NCBI RefSeq assembly: GCF_001931685.1
Contig: NZ_MOOY01000010.1
Span: 62,001-126,000 of the forward strand
Direction of reading: 5' to 3'
Length of the DNA stretch: 64,000 bases
DNA from: Pararhizobium arenae
Lineage (GTDB): Bacteria; Pseudomonadota; Alphaproteobacteria; Rhizobiales; Rhizobiaceae
Shown: positions 59,776 through 64,000 of the stretch, one piece after another
Layout: every line of letters starts with the position of its first letter
Numbering within the stretch: position 1 is the first letter of the stretch
The notes under the pieces: generated by a model
Databases searched by the model: none
Told to the model about the DNA's origin: nothing
What the model saw: the letters and a program-made list of their open reading frames with translations, nothing else
Program-made: the position numbers and the translations under genes

Positions 59776-60342
59776 ATGAAGAACAACAAGATCACGCTCG
59801 CAGCAGCATTGGCGCTCGAAATTTGCGCCGGACCTGTCGCTGCACAGGATGGTGCGTGCCCCCGGGAAGGCGCCGAAGCTCCTCTCGCACTCCATGGGGA
59901 TTGGATCATGAAGGGCTGGGAGCGTCATGAAGGTGATGGCAAATTCGTGTTCGCAGAGAAGCTGAACAAGTATTACGATCTGGAGAACACGAAAGGCGTT
60001 TTCTACGACAATTTCGCGCCTGGAAGCACACAGCTCTTTGATAACTCCTCTCGCTACGGGGCCAACTGGGAGGCGTTGCAGAATGCCGCCCGATCCGTCC
60101 GCCACGGATTGACCGGGGGCCATGACGCGATCGTCGGCGACATAGTTGCTTCGACGACTCTTGGCTTCGTTGGCCGTATCGATCGCCTTGACGGCAAGGT
60201 GATCGCTTTTGACGGCCGCTCGCAGCTGGGCTGGGAATGCACTGGTGGCAAATGGAAGATCCGGCATGAACTGAACTACGCCTGGGTCGTCGAGCCAGAG
60301 ACCATTCAGTCTTTCCTGGGCAAGACGGAGGCGGCACAATGA
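59776..60342 (+). CDS. secreted protein, NTF2/SnoaL-like
   Basis: A 188-residue protein with a Sec signal peptide (residues 1-23, ending GPVAAQD) and a mature domain with EKLNKYYDLENTKGVFYDNF, AGSTQLFD-like and WKIRHELNYAWV segments. The fold looks like the NTF2/SnoaL group that includes many periplasmic proteins of unknown role; this is only a resemblance. The ATG at 59776 has AAGGAGAT upstream. Its stop overlaps the start of the Atu4866 gene (ATGA), and both are divergent from a LysR gene. Confidence 0.65.
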   Translation: MKNNKITLAAALALEICAGPVAAQDGACPREGAEAPLALHGDWIMKGWERHEGDGKFVFAEKLNKYYDLENTKGVFYDNFAPGSTQLFDNSSRYGANWEALQNAARSVRHGLTGGHDAIVGDIVASTTLGFVGRIDRLDGKVIAFDGRSQLGWECTGGKWKIRHELNYAWVVEPETIQSFLGKTEAAQ

Positions 60343-60587
60343 CCACCGCAACGCCTTCACACCCTTATGTCGGCATGTGGGAGACCGCGGACGGCCGCAT
60401 CCGGCACCAGCTGCTTCCGAACGGCCGCTACGACGAGGCGCGTGGCCGACGCGAAAGTGCCTATCAAGGACGATACGAAGTGTCGGGAGATCACATCGAG
60501 TACTGGGACGACACCGGCTTTACTGCCGACGGCGATTTCGTCGATGGCGTCCTGTACCACGCGGGAATGGTTCTCTATCGCAAGTAG
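60339..60587 (+). CDS. Atu4866-family protein
   Basis: An 82-residue protein matching the Atu4866 family, named after an Agrobacterium protein: a short beta-barrel-like domain with PYVGMWETADGRIRHQLLPNGRY, AYQGRYEVSGDHIEYWDDTGF and DGVLYHAGMVLYR. Members are often found beside oxidoreductase or LysR genes and may bind a small ligand; the function is not established. The ATG overlaps the previous gene's stop (ATGA), and a strong terminator follows. Confidence 0.85.
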   Translation: MTTATPSHPYVGMWETADGRIRHQLLPNGRYDEARGRRESAYQGRYEVSGDHIEYWDDTGFTADGDFVDGVLYHAGMVLYRK

Positions 60588-60597
60588 TAGTCTCGAC

Positions 60598-60624
60598 ACG
60601 CCGGCATAGCCAATGCCGGCGTGG
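60598..60624 (+). terminator. terminator after the Atu4866 gene
   Basis: An 11-base perfect inverted repeat (60598-60608 with 60614-60624) with loop AGCCA, 11 bases after the stop, followed by GTCCAATTCTTT. Confidence 0.65.
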
Positions 60625-60684
60625 TCCAATTCTTTCACTCGATGGGAACATCTGCGTCCGTGAAAACCAGATCAAAAGTAAGCG

Positions 60685-60825
60685 ATGATGATGAGTAAAA
60701 TCGAAGAGCAGCTCGAGAATTTGGCCTCGCCAGAAGACAGACAAAAACACCTTCGTGGTCTTGCCGTTCTCAAACAGATCGGAGGGGAGAATTTTGGAGG
60801 GAGGCGCGGCTTTGCGCCCTCCTAA
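60685..60825 (+). pseudogene. short frame, possibly truncated carboxymuconolactone decarboxylase-like gene
   Basis: A 46-codon frame: MMMSKIEEQLENLASPEDRQ, then KHLRGLAVLKQIGGENF, which resembles the N-terminus of carboxymuconolactone decarboxylase-family proteins. After GGENF the sequence becomes GRRGFAPS and stops, inside a GC-rich hairpin (GGAGGGAGGCGC...GCGCCCTCC, about 60796-60822). The gene is probably truncated by rearrangement, or it is a small orphan protein. Confidence 0.4.
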
Positions 60826-61071
60826 AAGTCGACGTGATGTTGGAATGCGCGGACGTGACCCCGAAACCTGCGGTGCTGACCTGCGATGTCGATTCCGACC
60901 TCATCTGCCTCAAAGAGACTAAGGGCACCGGTTTCATCTTCATGTCGGATGAAACCAAATGCTGCATTGCATCATTGATGGTGGTTGTGGGCGGAGATGT
61001 GAATCGTGACATATTTCATTGACGTCTGAGACAATCCGCTACGCATTGCTCGTTTATAGAGAGGGTCCGCA

Positions 61072-62076
61072 TTGGCAAATATCGAACCAGTCCATGAAAA
61101 CACTCTGCCCCCGATCCCGGCCGTTACCGGACAACCCATGTACCCATCGGCTCTCGTGCCTGCACTGGATGAGACGACTACAATGCCGGAGCGGACGTCC
61201 CCGCTCGGGCTTGAACAATACATAGCTGGTCGTACGCTTGTCAGTGGTGATAGCCCGGCGTGGAATGACATGTTCGTTAAGGTGTATTCTCGTCTCAACA
61301 AACAGGAGCCCTTTCTCGTTCCGGCTGTCGCCGAACCACTGATCGTCTGGGTGATTTCCGGCGAGGCGGTGGTTGAGGAGCGTGACCTCGACGGGGAATG
61401 GGTGGCAAACACCGTCACCGTCGGAGATTTCTTTCTGACCCGCTCCCCCACGCCCTATGAGATGCGCTGGCGCGCAATCGGAGAAGCGCCTTTCCAGGTC
61501 ATGCATCTTTATCTCTCCGTTCCGCTGTTCGAGCGCGTCGCCTATGACGTGCTGGGCTGTGCCGCCCCTCCTGCACTTCGCGACATTTCCGGCGGCAAGG
61601 ACACGCAGCTGTCGCACCTTCTTGCATTGATCCATCAGGAGCTGACGTCTGAAGGGAAGGGGAGCCAGCTGTTCATACAGGGCCTTGCGCAGAGCCTTGC
61701 CGTGCATCTGATACGGAACTACGCCGCCAGTGATGCCCCGGACGATCGCCAGAATGCACTTCCCGGCTTCAAGCTTCGCCGGGCAGTCGCATATCTTGAA
61801 GAAAATCTAGCCGAGCCTTTCAATCTCGCACAGCTTGCCGAAACGGTGGGCATGAGTGAATTCCATTTCAGTCGTTTGTTCAAGAAGGCGACCGGGCTCT
61901 CGCCCTCGCGCTATTTTATCCGTCAGCGCATAGCTAAGGCACAGCTTCTTCTGCAGGAGACGGATACGAGCATTATCGAGGTCGGCATGTCTGTCGGTTA
62001 TTCCAGCCCCAGTCACTTCGCCCAGGTCTTTCGTCGCGAGACCGGCCTGCAGCCGAGCCACTATCGGCGAGGCTAA
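61072..62076 (+). CDS. AraC-family regulator with cupin-like sensor
   Basis: A 334-residue AraC-family regulator. The N-terminal half (about residues 60-170) has cupin-like strands (VKVYSRLNKQEPF, PLIVWVISGEAVVEE, TVGDFFLTRSP). The C-terminal AraC DNA-binding domain (about 230-330) shows NLAQLAETVGMSEFHFSRLFKKATG and SVGYSSPSHFAQVFRRETG. The listed start is a TTG; an internal ATG (61138) is possible. It lies upstream of and in line with the SDR/flavin reductase/DUF1330 genes and probably controls them. Confidence 0.82.
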   Translation: MANIEPVHENTLPPIPAVTGQPMYPSALVPALDETTTMPERTSPLGLEQYIAGRTLVSGDSPAWNDMFVKVYSRLNKQEPFLVPAVAEPLIVWVISGEAVVEERDLDGEWVANTVTVGDFFLTRSPTPYEMRWRAIGEAPFQVMHLYLSVPLFERVAYDVLGCAAPPALRDISGGKDTQLSHLLALIHQELTSEGKGSQLFIQGLAQSLAVHLIRNYAASDAPDDRQNALPGFKLRRAVAYLEENLAEPFNLAQLAETVGMSEFHFSRLFKKATGLSPSRYFIRQRIAKAQLLLQETDTSIIEVGMSVGYSSPSHFAQVFRRETGLQPSHYRRG

Positions 62077-62181
62077 TTTCCCGACCTGTCGTGATTTCGA
62101 GCAAGATTGCGACAGGTCGAGCAAGGCCCCGAGAGAAGGGCGCCGACCATCGGCTTAAATTCCTCCTTGTCAAAACGAAAC

Positions 62182-62200
62182 GCCCACCGAGGTGGTGGGC
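62182..62200 (+). promoter_or_regulatory. hairpin in the leader of the SDR gene
   Basis: A seven-base inverted repeat (GCCCACC 62182-62188 with GGTGGGC 62194-62200) lies just before the ribosome site (AAGGAG) of the SDR gene at 62222. It could affect translation or be part of an operator for the upstream AraC regulator. Confidence 0.4.
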
Positions 62201-62221
62201 TTCAGACAAGGAGTGAAGACA

Positions 62222-62971
62222 ATGACCAACCTCAACGGAAAGATCGCACTGGTCACCGGCGCATCGAGCGGCATTGGCGCCGCGACCGCTGCGAAGCTCG
62301 CTGAAGCCGGTGCCAAGGTCGGTATCGCGGCACGGCGCACCGACAAGCTCGAAGATCTCAAGAAACAGATCGAAGCCAAGGGCGGTGAAGCTCTTGTCAT
62401 CGAGATGGACGTGGTTGACACAACCTCGGTTGATGCGGGCGTGAAGAAGCTGATCGATGCCTATGGTTCGATCGACATCCTCGTCAACAATGCCGGTCTT
62501 ATGCCCCTCTCCGATATCGATCAGTTCAAGGTCGACGAGTGGCAGCGGATGGTAGACGTGAACGTGAAGGGCCTGCTCAACACGACGGCCGCCGTTTTGC
62601 CCCAGATGATCGAGCAGCATTCGGGCCATGTCTTCAACATGTCCTCGATCGCTGGTCGCAAAGTCTTCAAGGGCCTGTCTGTCTACTGCGCCACGAAACA
62701 CGCGGTCACGGCTTTCTCTGATGGCCTGCGTATGGAAGTGGGCCAGAAACATGGCATCCGCGTGACCTGCATCCAGCCGGGCGCCGTTGCCACCGAGCTG
62801 TACGACCACATCACCGATCCGGGCTACCGCAAGCAGATGGATGAACTGGCGAGCCAGATGACCTTCCTCCAGGGCGAGGATATCGGCGACACCATCGTCT
62901 TCGCCGCCCAGGCCCCGGCTCATGTGGACGTCGCCGAGCTGTTCGTCCTGCCAGTAGAACAGGGTTGGTAA
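62222..62971 (+). CDS. short-chain dehydrogenase/reductase (SDR)
   Basis: A 249-residue classical SDR. The cofactor motif TGASSGIG is at about residues 12-19, NNAG at about 88-91, the Ser in MSSIAG and the catalytic Tyr/Lys in YCATK (about 152-156). The RR after IAA in the early part suggests NADP preference. The ATG at 62222 has CAAGGAGTG upstream; the open frame to 62192 is rejected. It is the first enzyme gene downstream of the AraC regulator and is followed by the flavin reductase-like gene after a hairpin. Substrate unknown. Confidence 0.87.
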   Translation: MTNLNGKIALVTGASSGIGAATAAKLAEAGAKVGIAARRTDKLEDLKKQIEAKGGEALVIEMDVVDTTSVDAGVKKLIDAYGSIDILVNNAGLMPLSDIDQFKVDEWQRMVDVNVKGLLNTTAAVLPQMIEQHSGHVFNMSSIAGRKVFKGLSVYCATKHAVTAFSDGLRMEVGQKHGIRVTCIQPGAVATELYDHITDPGYRKQMDELASQMTFLQGEDIGDTIVFAAQAPAHVDVAELFVLPVEQGW

Positions 62972-62987
62972 CAGACCGACCCTGAAG

Positions 62988-63011
62988 GGTCCCTGCCTCG
63001 ATGCAGGGACC
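62988..63011 (+). other. hairpin between SDR and flavin reductase genes
   Basis: A nine-base inverted repeat (62988-62996 with 63003-63011) with loop CTCGAT lies between the two genes, 18 bases before the next start. It has no T-run; it may be a processing or attenuation hairpin within the operon. Confidence 0.45.
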
Positions 63012-63028
63012 TCTCAAGGGAGATTGTC

Positions 63029-63577
63029 ATGAAGGAATTACCCGCATCTCAAGCTTATCGCGTTCTGGAACTTGGCCCGATCGTGATGGTCTCCACGAGC
63101 GATAACGGCAAGCCCAATGTGATGACAATGGGCTTCCATATGATGATCCAGCATGACCCGCCGCTGATCGGTTGTGTCATTGGGCCCTGGGATCACAGCT
63201 ATCAGGCTCTCCGGAAAACCGGAGAATGTGTCATCGCTGTCCCCGGTCTGGATCTCGCCGAAACGGTTGTCGATGTCGGCAATTGTTCGGGCGATCGGGT
63301 GAACAAATTCCAGAGGTACGGCCTCAAGACGCGACCTGCCAAGGACGTGGCAGCACCGCTCTTGTCCGACTGCCTGGTCAATATCGAATGTCGGGTCGTC
63401 GATACCAGGCTTTCGGATCCCTACAACCTCTTCATCCTTGAGGCGACGAGGATCTGGATCAACGAGACCCGAAAAGAGCGTCGAACGATGCATCACCGCG
63501 GCGACGGCACGTTTACCGTCGACGGCGGCACGCTCGACCTAAAAGACCGCATGGTCAAATGGCGCCATCTCCCCTGA
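63029..63577 (+). CDS. flavin reductase-like FMN-binding protein
   Basis: A 182-residue protein with the flavin reductase-like split beta-barrel: PIVMVSTSDNGKPNVMTMGF (about residues 17-36, FMN-binding region), PPLIGCVIGPWDHSY (about 44-58) and the GECVIAVP strand. Proteins of this type bind FMN and reduce it or act as oxidoreductases with NAD(P)H. The ATG at 63029 has AAGGGAGA upstream. It lies in the AraC-SDR-flavoprotein-DUF1330 set, suggesting a small oxidoreductase pathway. Confidence 0.82.
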   Translation: MKELPASQAYRVLELGPIVMVSTSDNGKPNVMTMGFHMMIQHDPPLIGCVIGPWDHSYQALRKTGECVIAVPGLDLAETVVDVGNCSGDRVNKFQRYGLKTRPAKDVAAPLLSDCLVNIECRVVDTRLSDPYNLFILEATRIWINETRKERRTMHHRGDGTFTVDGGTLDLKDRMVKWRHLP

Positions 63578-63627
63578 CAGCGCCATGAGTCCAGAAGCTA
63601 CAAACTCAACAGGAAAGGAAAAGACCT

Positions 63628-63912
63628 ATGTCTGCTTATCTAATCGTCGATCTCGACATTCACGACATGAAGTCCATCGAAGACTACCGGTCGAAGGCCT
63701 TGCCGCTTGTCGCCAAAGCCGGCGGCAAGCTCATCGCAATCGATGAAACACCACTGGAGCTGGAGGGCTGGACCGCCACCAACATGCTTATCATCGAATT
63801 TCCGGACAAGGATGCGATCCGCCAGCTCTTCGCATCCCCCGAATACGCGCCCTTGGCCGCTCAGCGGCAGGCGGCGGCCGCATCGCGCATCATCGCAATC
63901 AACGGCGTCTGA
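63628..63912 (+). CDS. DUF1330 family protein
   Basis: A 94-residue DUF1330 protein, a small ferredoxin-like (dimeric alpha-beta barrel) fold: SAYLIVDLDIHDMKSIEDY at the start, then AGGKLIAID..PLELEGW (about residues 31-48) and LIIEFPDKDAIRQLFASPEYAPL (about 52-74). Its function is unknown; relatives act as monooxygenase- or decarboxylase-like small proteins. The ATG at 63628 has GGAAAGGAAAAG upstream, 50 bases after the flavoprotein gene, so it is likely the last gene of the set. Confidence 0.88.
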   Translation: MSAYLIVDLDIHDMKSIEDYRSKALPLVAKAGGKLIAIDETPLELEGWTATNMLIIEFPDKDAIRQLFASPEYAPLAAQRQAAAASRIIAINGV

Positions 63913-64000
63913 AAAGAGCAAGATCACGACAGCTCCCGCAAAGACGCGGCAGATCTTTTCCAGGCATGCCGTCACTATTCAGGTGTTGCCCCTAACCGAG

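Overview
The window looks like a stress-response and accessory region of a Rhizobiaceae genome (Rhizobium/Agrobacterium group). Evidence: many small alphaproteobacterial families (DUF982, DUF1236, BA14K, DUF6894, DUF4142, the Atu4866 family), an alphaproteobacterial LexA box of the form GAAC-N7-GAAC in front of imuA-imuB-dnaE2, HWE-type histidine kinases, and many promoters of the alphaproteobacterial general stress response (GSR, sigma-EcfG) form GGAAC-N16/17-NGTT. No rRNA, tRNA, CRISPR array, intact transposase or replication gene was seen. Whether this is chromosome or plasmid cannot be decided.

Layout. (1) 1-21 kb is a dense stress block: an EcfG-like ECF sigma factor, a type II NADH dehydrogenase operon, a short-chain dehydrogenase, a lone glycogen synthase glgA, a diguanylate cyclase, several small secreted or membrane proteins, a NarX/NarL-type two-component pair, an HWE sensor kinase, a manganese catalase and a metallo-beta-lactamase-fold protein. 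At least ten genes or operons here start behind a GSR-like promoter, so they probably form a local sigma-EcfG regulon. (2) 22.8-27.2 kb is a tight five-gene operon: XRE regulator, SARP/BTAD-like TPR regulator, a 74-residue unknown protein, YcaO and TfuA. It looks like an undescribed peptide or protein backbone-modification system. (3) 27.4-35.1 kb encodes a caa3-type cytochrome c oxidase (CoxB with fused cytochrome c, fused subunit I+III, a small membrane protein, CtaG, a tri-haem cytochrome c) with a DUF2231 protein and a PQQ sugar dehydrogenase-like lipoprotein. Nearly every junction overlaps. (4) 35.2-40.4 kb holds a large-subunit catalase (katE) and a small stress protein/exonuclease III module. 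(5) 40.6-47.4 kb is the SOS mutasome imuA-imuB-dnaE2, followed by two SRAP proteins, the first of which has lost its catalytic residues.

(6) 47.8-56.4 kb holds a PAS-GGDEF cyclase, a cold-shock protein, stand-alone receiver proteins, an HWE kinase/receiver pair, a PepSY/glycine-zipper stress pair and a second exonuclease III copy preceded by a truncated relic of the small protein that accompanies copy one. (7) 56.4-64 kb is a set of regulator/enzyme units: LysR with a Tat-exported MBL hydrolase, LysR with a secreted protein and an Atu4866 protein, and AraC with a short-chain dehydrogenase, a flavin reductase-like protein and a DUF1330 protein.

The most unusual points are the YcaO/TfuA operon, the density of GSR promoters around an ECF sigma gene, the tandem active/inactive SRAP pair, and a receiver protein that has lost its metal-binding acidic pair.
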